From assembly GCF_932294415.1 (NCBI RefSeq), contig NC_065535.1, forward strand, positions 89,730,862 to 89,794,861: a DNA stretch of 64,000 nt. Reading direction: 5' to 3'. Origin of the DNA: Quercus robur (taxonomy: Eukaryota; Streptophyta; Magnoliopsida; Fagales; Fagaceae). The notes under the pieces were generated by a model, which worked only from the letters and a program-made list of their open reading frames with translations, had not been told where the DNA came from and did not search any database. Positions 34,201-47,392 of this stretch are shown here, piece after piece; the stretch's first letter is position 1; each line of letters opens with the position of its first letter. The translations under genes and the position numbers were made by a program.

Positions 34201-36513
34201 ATATAGACAACACTATGTCATTAGAATCAGTGTCACCAAACACATACATATGCCACACAAGTCACAAGGTCTATAACCAGACTAGCACAGATGATTTGTG
34301 GCATCCAGCTTAAAGATGTGAATTATTTTTTTATGGTAGGAGAAAGTCGTGAACATGTGTAGAAATGAAATGATTGATTATGTTATGTATGACACTAAAA
34401 TTTTGACAAAATTTTTTACCTCCGTCAATATGAGTAGTAGCTTAAAAAATAATGTAAGTAGTGGATTCAGATGAAAACCAACTAAGCTTGTGATTTTTTT
34501 TTTTTTTTGGTATGTTGCATTGCTCATTGAAAAGCTTCTTGAGAAGAACCTACTTTGTGGTGTGTTGTGCATCACAAAGTTATTTTAAAATCATAACCTT
34601 TACTACAACTATTATACGTGACAAATTGTGACTGTTTGCTTGTCACTTTTATATAAATCTACCATTTTTTCTCCATCATTCACAATCAACCACGTAGAAT
34701 AGTCGTAGAAAATAGAGTAATAAAAGATATAGTCATAAAATTTTTAGTGCATCATAACAAGAATAATATATTTCAACATTCGTCTTTTACCGTTGCCTTA
34801 ACTTCTATGGTCATCCCTTATTTGAGACGTACTACCATGGTTTAACTTTGTAAAAATGATTCATTATGAAGGTAGTTGGTTTCTCAACTTTCCTAGGTTC
34901 GATTTAGCCACTGCATTTGCGAAGCTAATAGATATGCTGATGGCTTTAGCTAGGATGAGATCTCAAGAAAATATAGATTACTGTTTGTGTGATAATCTCA
35001 CGTGTGGGCTTATCTATGATTCAAATTTGATGGGGATGTACTTAAAAAAGGCATTGTCCCGAGACTTTGGCTGTTCTTTAACTTTCTATGAATTTCCTTT
35101 TTCTATCAAAAAAAAAAAAAATTATGCATTATTATGAAGCTGGTGCTGTCTTGGAGGATGCAAGATACCTTTAAACACAACTGATGACCTTCCATTTTTC
35201 CCCCTTTTGTTTTTGGCAGAAAGATGACCTTCAATTCTAGTACCAAACAAAGTAAATTGTTCAATAAAGTTTAGAACCTATCTTAAAAAAGCAAACTTAA
35301 GACTTGCAACACATGACCAAGGAAAAACGAGAAAAGGGAAAGTTGAAAATACAACTTCTTCTCTTTGGTTGGGAAAATTATCTTGTAAGATGGTTATATA
35401 ATACATCTTTCTTACAATATTTACAAATCCCACATATTGTAATTGAGATTTTTCATGAGACCATCTCATAAGAGAAGGTAAAAGAACTAAAAATTGAGAG
35501 AAAACAAATATGTCAGAGCCCACCATTTATCATCATTCCAAACTGAGCATAAATGGAGAGAAATGCAAGGAAAAAAGTTCCAGATGTCCAAGCTCCACCA
35601 TTAACAAACTATGAAATTTCCTTTTTCCCCCCGAGTTTTCACTCTCTTTACTTCATTGGGGCATTAAAGTAAAAATACATATTTTCCCTTCAATTTCTCT
35701 TCCCTTTGGAAACCAAACAAAAGAAATATCAAATATGTTCTTTTCTTTTCTTTTTTCCCTCCCTACTTCCAAACAGACAAGAGGAAAGCATTTTTCTTTT
35801 CCCACTTTGTTTTTTCTTCCTCCCCCAACTACAATCAAACATAGTGTTTCTCTCAAAAACAATCAAGTATAGTGTAAAAGATCATGCACTACAAAAACTG
35901 CATCTGGAATTAAAAGGGCAAGATTGAGAAGATTCTTACATAATGGTGCATGTATGAGGATTAGTAAAATTGAAAGGGCAACTTAGGGAGTACCCTATAA
36001 TGGTTTCTTAGAAATAAATTCTTAAATGCATCCACAGGAAGCCATAAGAAAATTCAAGAGAATGCAGTACTTTCAATCTGTGACAGCCCGCTAGGCAGCA
36101 TGTGCATTCACTGTAGTAAAGTCAAAGTCATTTACAACAGCATGAGAATAAACAGTTGTGACCACCCACATACAGTTATAAAGGACATACTCTAATTAGT
36201 TTCTCAAAAAATAATGGTATGTATTCTAAATAAAGTAAGAAATTTCATGAGGTGTACCTGCACTTCGTATGTGCTATGCAGTCCATAGAAAGAGACAGAG
36301 TGCATATCTCAGGCAGAAGAGTAGTGCAACCCTAACAGAACATCAGTGAAGCTCACTCGGATTTTGTACAAGTTCCTCACATGTGAGGAAGTGATAGTGG
36401 AGCATCACATTCTAGCATAGTGAAATGTTTTCTTCAAATAATACAATCAACTAACATTTTGGTGGCAATTTGTTGCAAAACCAGAACTAAATTCACTTTG
36501 ATGCTTTGGTGGC
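34201..36513. other. Intergenic region
   Basis: No protein family is recognised. A segment at 34857-35120 keeps an open frame of 93 codons and ends in poly-A (TCTATCAAAAAAAAAAAAA), which suggests a retroposed or LINE-derived fragment, but I could not match it to a family. Confidence 0.35.
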
Positions 36514-36644
36514 ATAAAAAGAATGCTTGAGCTAATTAGCTCTAACTCAAATGGCACCTCTTCCCCCTATAAAAAAGGCGGAGGGTAAGGTTGCAGGTAC
36601 AAAACCCATTACGCACGTGTGTAAATTTGCAAATAAAAAGAATG
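36514..36644 (+). mobile_element. Short tRNA-derived SINE with perfect 12-bp target duplication
   Basis: The body is 36526-36632. An A-box-like region TAGCTCTAACTCAAATGGCA is followed by a B-box-like GGTACAAAACCC. Both flanks read ATAAAAAGAATG (36514-36525 and 36633-36644). It resembles the minus-strand copy inside the XBAT32 gene near 41.5 kb. Confidence 0.75.
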
Positions 36645-37019
36645 TGCTCGATAGTTCAATGAATCTCTACAATAATAGTCTAATTTGGCAATAACAGGAC
36701 AAAATTCCTGCACCAAACAGTTTCTAAGATTCGCAGTTTCTTTTTTATATTCCATTATCCTGGCAACTAGACATGGAAAGAATATGTTCTACATGAATTT
36801 GAAATATAATGAATGTTTAAAAACTATCATACAAAGAGTCGACATTTGTTCCGTAGCTGGTAGCTAATGTTTATTAATATGTACAAGTACAAGCCCAATA
36901 ATCATTATCAAATGAGAACCCTCGTCTTTTGTTATGGACGAAAAGAAAGAGGGAAAAAAAAAAAAAAAAAAAAAAACTTTGTAAGGCAAAAAAGAGAAAT
37001 ACAATGAAATCAAAAAATT
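36645..37019. other. XBAT32 3' flank
   Basis: Probable 3' UTR and downstream sequence of the minus-strand XBAT32 gene, with a poly-A (plus strand) tract at about 36954-36976. No other gene is seen. Confidence 0.4.
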
Positions 37020-40000
37020 TCAGCACCCACTACCAGTTGTTACATAATGATTTAAAGCAGAGAGCCATGACCTTCTGCCCTCAGAAGCTGATCGCCTAAG
37101 ACCTGATCTTGAGCACCTAGTCAATTGGTTCCGCAAGTTTCGGTTTACATTGCAAGGAACTAAAGAATGACGAATTTCTGGAGCTCCCATGCAAAGGCTA
37201 GAGTTGATTTTCATCGATGGGAACCTTTGGAAGCTCAGGGAACGGAAAGAAGATCCTAGAGGGAAAATTCGGGAGCAACGGAGATCAGGCTTGTAAAATG
37301 GGGTTGCTAATGAAGAGGATTCTAGTTCCTCACTCGAACATGTGCAAAATGGTAGGGACAAACTTGTTCTAGAAAAATCCTTTCTAACCGGTCTTGTTCC
37401 AGGAAGCTTGACAAATAAAACAATACCATGCCGGCAGAGAGGACATGCAATTGAGCCGGGTGGACCTTTGGCAATAATTGAGGTGCAGTTTGTAGAACAA
37501 AGGTACAAGGCACATCGTGTGCAGAACTCATGATCACAACCTGAACCGAGAGACATGTTATCGTGTTGCTGTTTAATGGATAAGTACATGACAGGAGCAG
37601 ATAGTATAGTAGCACACAAGTAGAGATGTTAAACAAATAATACTTAGTATGGTGCCATTAGTCACACAAAATTTATGTACAAACAAAACATTGGATCATT
37701 GAAAAAGCATAAATGGGGAAGAAAGAGGGTTAAAAATGATCTAGAGAAGGATAAATGATGTAAGAAAAACATTGCATGAAAGAAAAGAAGGGTGTGATAC
37801 ATGTTGCCTAATTCACAAATTGGCCGAGGACTGATTTGTGATATATGTGGATAATTCAAAAAGTATTAAAAATCATATGGACATAAAAACATGTAATCCA
37901 TGTCATAACTGATGCAAAAGCTTCTGCTTTTGAGGGGTCTTAGAAAGGTGATTGGTAGCCAACCTTACCCCCAATTTTTCTTTAAAAGCATCCTTGACTC
38001 CTTTTCCACAATTCATAAAAAAAGTTCAAATACTTATTTTATGACTTCAAAATTTCAGGGTTTTTTATGATTGATTATCACATGCTAGAGGCCCTATAAT
38101 CTCACATACTTAATCCTCATTCTTTTTCTCCTCTGGCTGCTAAATGTGATTTTGACTAGCCCGATCTATGGTTTTCATTAAGATCTCCAACATAGTGACA
38201 CTCAATAGTTAATACCACCACAACAGATGATACCTTATCAGAACTATACTCACTATCTGACCGTTATCAACCCTGCTCCTACCATAAAATGCAACCACTT
38301 CCACCCTAATGAACTACACCTCACTGCCTGATTCACAATCACCATAGCACCATCATCTGCTACACCGTATGCCATCACTTGTTTATTTCACCTCTATATA
38401 CCACCACCGGGTAGCTCGACCCACTTATGTGCATGCGGTAACATTAGAAAAGAAATTGGTGAAAGATTCTGAGTTTATTCTCCACTGTTATATCTTCTGT
38501 CTTCTTGGCAACCAAACAAAGAAAACAAACTTTTCCCATTTTTTTCGAAAAGATCTTGTTCTTAACCTTTTCCCATGATTCCATATATCTAGCAGTTTGA
38601 TATATTAACAAAATAAAAAAATAATAAAAAATAATAAAAAAAATCTAGGAAATTTAACTAGATTTCAAAGGTTATCTACCTTCTGCAGCTACAGTGCACT
38701 TTCTTTCCAGACAGACAACACATGGATCTTGACATGTGGGTAAAGATTCACTAGTCCTCCATCCACATTCTCTGCAAACAGTAACCAAAAGAAATGGGGA
38801 AAATTTTAAACTTATTTGACAGGATACTATCCTTCTACACATCCTGACTTGGTGACAAGTGTATTTCCCAAAATTCAAATGAAAAAAGAGTATACAAAAT
38901 AAAAACATAAGAAAGTTTTTGAAATTTGATGGTTCGTCTTGACTGCCACAATAAGCAGGGCTATTTGTTAATAACTTGACTATGCCAATATCATAGGATG
39001 TCAATGAAATAGTAGATTTCGCTTTAACCACATTCATGCCAATAATTTTCACAAAAGGTAAAGTGGCTTTCAGGGCCATATCTATTTAAAGCAGCCAAGC
39101 AGGTGGCTTGAGGAAGCGGACAAAAGCCTATCTATATGAAATAAAGGAAAACTAATATCAGACAGAAGTAGAATTTTAGTCTTATTTTAGGATAGAAAGC
39201 CTGATCTAATCGATTTGTTGAAGGAGGTCATTATGGCTCCAAGATCCAAATGAAATAAAACTGGAAAGAATAGGAACCAACATGGGGAGGAAGAACTTTA
39301 GGTTACAAATTAAAGAATTAATACTGGGAAACATTTTCTTTGAATTTCAATTGAAACATTTAATTAATTTGAGAAGAGAATTCTTTCTTTTGGAAAAATA
39401 AGTTTAAAAAGAGAACAAAAGAAAGAAAGAAAGAAATTCTGCTTGCAGCCAAGGGAATAAGGATGATGCAGACACTTTAAATGTTTTAGGAAAAGGCATG
39501 TAGAGTAGAATTTGGGGCATGGCAGTTTTTGTCAATATCAGCATATTTAATACATTCTCTAGAGCTAGAGCACTGCCAACTTGCAAACTAAAATTCAAAA
39601 TTCAAGGCACAGTAACATTTGTTGCTGTGCAACATAAACTAGCAAAGAGGACAGTATAATCTTTACTCACCTAGCAATTTTAACAATGCTCATAAGGGGA
39701 AGAGAGAGATATGGTGAAGGAAGTATTTGTGGCTGCCCTCCTAGCTCTATGCTAAGAATTTCCTCGAGCCAAGTTCTATGCCATGAACGAGCAACCATCA
39801 AGGGACTCCATCTTTGACCAGAAACCAAAACAGGAGTAAGTAAAATAATTCTAAGACCATGAAGAGAAAATAACAGAAATAGTTCTTAAAAGTAAAGAAT
39901 AGATAGGGCTGTCCTTCACTGAGTTTCCACAATGCAGCAAAGGACAAAGGGAATCTGGGCATCCCATTTTATGTTGCACTAGTTTCTTTCATTACAAATG

Positions 40001-43000
40001 AAGGTATAGATTGAGCCCTTAAAATGGACAGATTGAAAATTGTTAACAATCAATATGTCACCCATGGACATTTTAACACCAAAAGTTTAGAGACCCACTA
40101 TGGAATTTGTAGACTAACAACTATCTGTATTTAATTTGATCCTTATCCCTATGCAGTTAGAGGTTCTCTGTTACCAGAATCCAGATCCAACAAATCTGAT
40201 TATATGACACTTAAATCTTAATTGTTGTCACCAGTAAGAATTAAATGAATGCAAATATTATTGGAAGACAAAGGTTTGGAGATTCAATTTTAAAGGACAA
40301 GCATATTCAATCTCAACAACACATGCGGAATGGAGACATTAATTTAATTAGACACCAAATTAACCTGAATTCTAACCAGCCAAATGCATCTAGTAAAACT
40401 TCAGTCCATCTTTATAGGAAATATAGCATAATTCAGGTAATTGCACTATCTTCTTTTATACAAACAAATACGTAGTCATTTGATCAAATGGAAATGACCA
40501 GCTACAAATGGAGAGCTCTCTCCCTTTTCCCTCAAATTCCCGACATCCTACGTGAATGCAGGCTTTGATCATAGGTGTCTAGCACAACATTAAGAGAGCT
40601 TATCGGCCAAACCAATTGGCATATTCTACATCAATGGCAGCATATTACTGAGACATTTTTCATGTCCAAAATCATCTTACAGACATACAAAATGGGGTAT
40701 GACCATTTTCACTATTTGTAGTGGTAATGCCCAAATTAATATTCACGTTAGTGATAGTACAGTTACCTGAACAAATAAAACTCACTATCGAAGCTGTGTA
40801 AACACATCTTTAACAAATCAAGAATTTGCAAAAGGACATAAATGTCACCCTCAACATACCAAAATCCCAATGATATACCTACCAATCAATACATACAATC
40901 ATAGACAAGGACATGTATCCAAGGTAACCAGAAATCAAAAAGAGGAAAATCATAGCCTGTGGTCATACCATGAGGTTTAATAACCCAGATTAATATTTTG
41001 GGTAGCACCTAATGCACTAATCCTTCATCTAAATGAAACTAAAAAGGTTGGAATCATCTGATCATCAACATAACAAAATGGTAAAATATTTTAGAAGTCT
41101 ATAAGATGTGTACTTGTTTTTCATTATGATAATAGCTATCAATTATTAAATTGTCCTATTCACGATGATGGATTTGTGTCTCACATGGTTTCCAAACTAC
41201 CAATAAGGCATCCGCTCTTTTACAGGACAGCTAAACAGGCTCTTATTTAATGAATTTCAAATGAGTGGGTATTTTTGTTAATAACACAGAGAAAGCTTAC
41301 AGCCATAAAAAACAGAAAAATTTATAGTTGAAACTACAATAAATCATAAGACATTAGTAGTAACAAGGACTTAAAATGCATACCCATTTGCGTTTTCAGC
41401 AGTCAAACTGGCACCCCTGGCAATTAAGATCTGAACCAGAAAAAAAAAGTATATATATAAGAAAATTTCAGCATAAATCTTTTGATTGGTAAGTTACACC
41501 ACATAACCAGTGGTCTTGAACCCGCAACCTCTCTCTCTAGAAGAAGGTGCAATTTGAGCTAGAGCTCATCACTTCACCATAAATGTCAATGTCATATTCA
41601 ACTTGAGTGTGTTTTTATTAAGAACATACTTGACAACATTGAGCATTTCCACCACATGCAGCATAATGAAGAGCTGTGCTCCCAGCACCTGCAATGTGAC
41701 AATAAACATACACTTTTTGACCACATCTACTTAGAGATTAGATATTGCAATACAATAATTGTGCCATTGCACTCTGCACCATAGCCAAAAGGTAATATAA
41801 AAAAGCTTATTTAAAAATTTAAATCTAGCTTGAATTTCTTTCACAATGTAATCTAATTCATGGAACTATTATGACACATGCATCTATCATCAGTAAAATG
41901 CTTTTAAGAAAAATCACAGCAAAATTTGCATGAAATGCACCTAAAACTTTCCACAATAAAAAAATTAGTCAATTAAAATGATTCAAAATCTTATGATCCC
42001 AGAAGTCCTATCAATCTCATGGTAATGATGGAGTCAACAATAATATTGTATTCATTTTGATTGAAATGAATTGAAATCTGGTAGAAATTGAAGTATTGAA
42101 CAAAGAATAATTCTTCAGCTTAAAGCCTATATTATTAAAAGAGGGAAGGGAGAGTAAGCAGGAAAATTGTAAGCAGCAGGAACTGATATTATTATATAAA
42201 TCAGGTATCTAAGTTAGAAGAATTGGGTGATAACCATTTGGACCATGAAAATGAAGAAGAAAAGTAGACCACCATTAGTGGGGAGGGGGTGGGATGGATG
42301 GGGCCTATGGCCAACACCACAAACAGCAACACAAAACAGGAGTTGAATACAAAAACATATTAGACAATTACTATCCAATTAGAAACAAGTCCACATCTGA
42401 AGAAGCAAGTAGTTGACATCAACAATGATTATCAACCAAAAAGGCATAAACTAAAGGGAGTTACCTATTAGATCAATTGTGCTTCCATCCTCCACAGTCA
42501 GCACAGAAACAGAAGCTCCCAAGTCCAAAAGCAATTGCACACTCCCAACATGCCCATTCAGTGATGCCATGTGGAGAGCAGTGATTCCTCCATCAGCGGG
42601 CTTATTAATTGCCTGACAGAGAGCACTGGTGCCACCAGTGGAACAATAAAATAAATCAAAGCGGCATACTGGTATGAGAAATTAAAATTGCTAGAGGAAT
42701 TTGGGATGAAGGTACCTCTCATCAAATTCTGAGATTGATTCTTCATTGCCTGATCTGTTTCTTAATAGATTCCAGATATTGGGGATGCTAGGGATGTAAT
42801 CTGCAAGGAGGAGACGAATGCACCGAGTATGACCATTCAAAGCAGCCAAGTGTAGGGCAGTACCCCCATTCAGATAATCAACTCTGTGAACCTAATTCCC
42901 CACAAATTTGTTATTATCTTATTCCATAATCTTCTAGACTAATGAAGTTAACGAGATATAGGAAAAGCTAGGAGAAGAGTCCTACATTGGCTCCAAAAAC

Positions 43001-43601
43001 AACCAGAGTCTGCACGACTTCCCAATGACCATACTGACAGGCTTGCATCAAAGCAGTCTGTTCACAAGTATGAAGAACCACAATCTAATTTTTAATATCC
43101 AAATAATGCAAGTCCTCAAATAAAAACAAAAGGCCACATGATCCTTAATCTAAGTGTTGAAATGATTGGGAAACCGAAATGACTGTCTATGTTCAGACCA
43201 AAAATGAATCAATCAAAGATTCAAACTTTAGGATTGGTATTACCTGACCACGATAATTCCTGAGATTGATATCAACTCCAGACTCAAGCAATAGAGAGAC
43301 TATCTAAAGCATGGAAAAACACAATTGGTACCATCAGATTAAACATATGTAAAATTCAAAAAATGAGTTAAACTTCAAACATTTTAGAATTATAGTTATG
43401 GTATACCTCATGGTGGCCCTGAGCTGCAGAGTAATGGAGGGGGGAATTCCGAACACCAAAAGTCGAATACCTCGCAAGCCGGGGATTATAATCCAACAGT
43501 GCCTTGGCTTCTTGAAGGTCCCCATCTCTTGCAGCCGAAACTAAGCGCTCCCCAGATGCTGAGCATCCGAATGAATTCCCCACAATGCTAAGAAGCCTCA
43601 T
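37020..43601 (-). CDS. XBAT32: Ankyrin-repeat RING E3 ubiquitin ligase, XBAT32 type (ten exons)
   Basis: RING-type E3 ubiquitin ligase with N-terminal ankyrin repeats. Arabidopsis XBAT32 targets ACC synthases and affects ethylene production and lateral roots. Exons (minus): 43407-43601, 43244-43303, 42986-43057, 42716-42891, 42465-42625, 41630-41688, 41384-41430, 39671-39811, 38680-38771 and 37020-37540. They sum to 1524 bases, 507 aa plus stop, very close to the 508 aa I recall for Arabidopsis. All junctions are GT-AG and in phase. Residues 1-65 include [20 protein letters not shown]. Ankyrin repeats follow: [57 protein letters not shown] and [14 protein letters not shown]. Then come [12 protein letters not shown] and the C3HC4 RING ([31 protein letters not shown]). 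The C-terminus is Ser/Arg-rich and ends [18 protein letters not shown]. Exon 5 begins at 42625; a nearer AG at 42613 would break the phase. A SINE lies in intron 6. Confidence 0.93.
41472..41583 (-). mobile_element. tRNA-derived SINE in XBAT32 intron 6
   Basis: Read on the minus strand it starts GAGCTCTAGCTCAAATTGCA (A-box-like) and carries GCGGGTTCAAGACC as a B box. A short CATAAAT repeat flanks it (about 41472-41478 and 41578-41584), which may be the target duplication. Order and words match the element at 36526-36632. It is in the same orientation as the host gene. Confidence 0.65.
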
Positions 43602-44438
43602 GACCCTCCCTCAAAGATTATTGAATCAAACAAACAAACTTGCTTCCTAGCACAACATGTTCCTTACTTTTTACAAATGGAACAATACAAAGGACAGTTC
43701 TCCGAAAACTTACTTACACACAGAATTTGAAGGAAAAGTGGAAAAAAAAAAAAAGGCAAATTCTTAATCTCTCTCTACAGAACCACTTAGGCCTACCAAA
43801 CTAATAACAACCCGGAACTAAGTCTCTCAAAACACATTCAGAAAAAAGTTGGTTGTAACGGTCAGTATCCCACTAAACTTAGATGTTCAGGGGGAGAGAG
43901 AAACAGAGAATTTTGTGCAAATAAAAAACAACCCACTCTGAAACTACCATTAGAAAAAAATGACCAAGATGTGATTGTTTATAGATTAGTTATCAGGTCC
44001 TCGTAAACTTCAAAGAAACCCAACAAAATCCTATATTACTCTGTATTGTTAAATTAATCTATCCAAAAACAAAAAAAAAAAAAAACAAAGAAAGTCCTAT
44101 ATTCTTTCACCCCAAATGGTCAGAGTCACAAATGAATATCCTCCAAAGAATCCTAATCTCTGATACCCACTTCTACATAATCCTAAAAGAATCGAAATCT
44201 CCACTACCCACTTTCAAATTCTGAAAACATAAAAATTCCCCAACACCCACTTCCAAATTCTCACTCAAAAAAAGAAACAATATACCAACAGACCCAATAT
44301 CCAATTCCAGAATCCTCAAAGAGGAAAAAAAAGAAATTTAAAAAGATGAAAACTTTACAAAACCCTTATCACATATCACCTTTGGGCTTTGTTGGAGAGA
44401 GAGATTGATCAAGCTCCTGGCAGAGAATCGAGCAAAGG
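43602..44438 (-). other. Probable XBAT32 5' leader region
   Basis: About 0.8 kb lies between a TATA-like box and the start codon. It contains pyrimidine/purine-rich sequence and may hold a 5' UTR intron, but no specific splice pair could be chosen with confidence. Confidence 0.35.
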
Positions 44439-44448
44439 AAATATATAG
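44439..44448 (-). promoter_or_regulatory. Candidate TATA box of XBAT32
   Basis: On the minus strand, GCACTATATATTTCC lies upstream of a leader that runs into GAGAGAGA-rich sequence. It is the only TATA-like element near a plausible transcript start here, but nothing proves its use. Confidence 0.35.
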
Positions 44449-45698
44449 TGCATGATATATGTAAAATATTTTGTTAACTGTAATTTGCTTAAAATAAAAA
44501 TAGAAAGAGGAGAAAGTAAATATGGGCCAGTAGAATGTTTCATTTGGGGACAGGCAGTTTTTAGTTTTTTACAGCAACATCCTCAACCAAAACCATCACA
44601 AGATTGCCCTGCAACCAAAGCGTGTCTCTCATGATTGGATATTTTTATTATTATTATTATTTATATTTTTAGACAGTCAACTTTCTTGTTAGTTGGGTTG
44701 TACCTTTCTCTCTCTTTCTGTGTGATTATGAGGAGGGAAAATTTCCGAGTCCACAAGCTTCAGCTGACTTATTGGAGTTAAGGATCTCAAGGGCATTCAC
44801 TCATGCACCGTCTTTGTTTTTTTGTTTTTACACTTTTACTTCTAATTTTAAAGGAATGTCTTCTTTGACTTCGCTGAATTTGATGTCAGATCACTTGGAA
44901 GTACAACAAATATTCTGACTTTTTTCTTTGAATTTTAAGTCAGATAGACTTTTTGTTTGCAAAGTTTCTATCGAGATTTGGGAGCTATAGGATTGAATAG
45001 GAGAAATTGATGATGAAAGGAAGGAGGGGAAAAAAAATAGTTGATATGACTTATTATGAGTTAGTTCTATTAATCCTAAAACCCAATAATGTTCATTGGT
45101 TAAAACTTGAGTGTACAAAATTATTTGTGTGGGACTGGGGTTAATAATATTATTTAAATCTTAGATGCTAATTTAGTTGAATTATAAGATTCTTGGCTTC
45201 TCAACTTTGGTGATGACTGAAGTTTTACACAAAAAGTTCTCATTTAAACCTTTAATTGTTATCCCAAAACAATTGTGGGTAGATTTTAGAGTTTACTATA
45301 TATGCTAATGCCTTCCATTCTTAAAAATATAGAGGGACGGAGAAGATGGCAAAGTTCTTACCGAAAAGACTAGTATTGCAACTAACTTTATTTATATTTT
45401 TGCTAAATAAATTATGTTAAACTGAATTTAGCAAAAGAACAAAAAAAATACAAATGTAAATAGCACGCGAAAGATATATAAGCATGAACCTCTCCTTTCT
45501 CCCTCCCCTTGTTAGGTAGAACTTCATCTTAGTTTAACCATACGCTAAAATAACAGTACTAATATTTGACAAGACCAACAAACATAACATTGTTTATATA
45601 TTTGTTTCTAAAAAAAAAAAACATTGTTTATATATTTTAGTGTTTTATTAAAAAATATATATAAGGATGTGGTGTAAAATTCAAGTTTTATATATTTC
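44449..45698. other. Intergenic region between XBAT32 and the LTR retrotransposon
   Basis: I see no gene. It is AT-rich, with a TTATTATTATT run at about 44647-44660 and a short direct repeat, AACATTGTTTATATATTT, at about 45586-45605 and 45621-45640. Confidence 0.45.
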
Positions 45699-46340
45699 TG
45701 TGGGGCCCAACAATTTATGGGCCAGACCCACTTATTCATGGGGAGCCCTAAGGCCCAAGCCGAAGAAGTTTATAGTCCAAACTCAATAACGTAAAGCACA
45801 AATTGGCCCGGAGAAGCAGCCGAGGACAGTGCAGTCCTCGGCTGACCCAAAGCTCCACCAAGAAGAGGGGCAAAAACGGTATAGGGACAAACTTGAAAGA
45901 AAGTCTAAAATATCTAGGAAATGCTGCCCTTACTACCTTCCCCATACATAGCTCTGCACCTAACAGAGCCGTATTCTTTAGCTTTATCAACCACTCCTAA
46001 TAACTTTGGTCTTGGACTGACGGGACAAGTATCAGTCTTGGAAAGGTCGACCCTACACGTGGACGAAGGAAAGTGAACGCAGGCTAGTATAAAAGAAAAA
46101 ATAAGTAATCTGGAGAGGGGGCTGGGAAGACTGGCCAAAAAGGAAGGGCCTCCCAGTCCACCTCCAGGAGAAAGACTCCAAGGGTGAAGACACCTCAATC
46201 ACATATGAGCACCACAAAAACCCACCGCTGGGTAACCGAGACCTAGCCTTTCGAACCCACTATCTACAAATGATATTGTCTGGGCCCATTCACGTGCGAA
46301 CCCAACACTACTGCGGTTCGTTGCGGAACGTGTCCCTACA
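45699..46340 (+). repeat. 5' LTR (642 bp)
   Basis: Starts TG and ends CA, the same length as the 3' LTR. Contains paired CCGAGGACAGTGCAGTCCTCGG words that form a small inverted repeat near 45829-45850. The minus-strand open frames in it recur in the 3' LTR and are not genes. Confidence 0.92.
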
Positions 46341-46341
46341 A

Positions 46342-46358
46342 TTGGCGCCGTCTGTGGG
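46342..46358 (+). promoter_or_regulatory. Primer-binding site of the LTR element
   Basis: TTGGCGCCGTCTGTGGG begins one base after the 5' LTR, as expected for the minus-strand primer site of a plant LTR retrotransposon. The matching tRNA was not identified with certainty. Confidence 0.75.
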
Positions 46359-46590
46359 AAAGGCTTGCGCGTTAGCTCGAGCAGCGGTGGAGTTGAGCTT
46401 CTGTCGAACAAGGGTCTACGACGATGCCTTTATGACCGGCGACACATTGTTGTTATTCCGACACAAGTTCCCACTAGGGGCTACGCCTCGTAATGCCAGT
46501 GGCATGGCAAGTCTAGGGGCTTTAAACATCAAGCTAGCTTCCCCCACCTTATTCGAGGAGCTAACCTTTAGGAAGTAGATAAATTAAGAA

Positions 46591-47392
46591 ACAGAATACA
46601 AGTTTTGGACAGAACCAAGGCCTCGTATGGTCCTCGGACCCAAGCCTCTGGGGAAACCAACTACTTACAGAGAGAATACAAGTTTTGGACAGAACCAAGG
46701 CCTCGTATGGTCCTCGGACCCAAGCCTCTGGGGAAACCAACTACTTACAGAGAGAATACAAGTTTTGGACAGAACCAAGGCCTCGTATGGTCCTCGGACC
46801 CAAGCCTCTGGGGAAACCAACTACTTACAGAGAGAATACAAGTTTTGGACAGAACCAAGGCCTCGTATGGTCCTCGGACCCAAGCCTCTGGGGAAACCAA
46901 CTACTTACAAAGAGAATACAAGTTTTGGACAGAACCAAGGCCTCGTATGGCCCTCGGACCCAAGCCTCTGGGGAAACCAACTACTTACAGAGAGAATACA
47001 AGTTTTGGACAGAACCAAGGCCTCGTATGGTCCTCGGACCCAAGCCTCTGGGGAAATCAACTACTTACAGAGAGAATACAAGTTTTGGACAGAACCAAGG
47101 CCTCGTATGGTCCTCGGACCCAAGCCTCTGGGGAAACCAACTACTTACAAAGAGAATACAAGTTTTGGACAGAACCAAGACCTCGTATGGTCCTCGGACC
47201 CAAGCCTCTGGGGAAACCAACTACTTACAAAGAGAATACAAGTTTTGGACAGAACCAAGGCCTTGTATGATCCTCGGACCCAAGCCTCTGGGGAAACCAA
47301 CTACTTGCAAAGAGAATACAAGTTTTGGACAGAACCAAGGCCTTGTATGGTCCTCGGACCCAAGCCTCTGGGGAAATCAACTACTTAAAAGG
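46591..47392 (+). repeat. 10 x 80-bp tandem array inside the LTR element
   Basis: Unit starts fall at 46601 and every 80 bp to 47321. Each begins AGTTTTGGACAGAACCAAGG and includes CCTCGGACCCAAGCCTCTGG. Copies differ by only a few bases, often C to T or G to A at CpG (CCTCGTATGG to CCTTGTATGG). The unit contains no TAA, TAG or TGA in any forward phase. Because 80 is not divisible by three, each frame runs through all three translations of the unit in turn. This explains three overlapping open frames of 221-259 codons. They are best seen as a by-product and not as genes. A diverged single copy occurs at about 48898-49010. Confidence 0.9.

Noticed and set aside
45748..46198. Minus-strand ORFs of 80 and 94 codons repeated at 50559-51009
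   Set aside because: The duplication results from the two LTRs of one retrotransposon. The frames are incidental.
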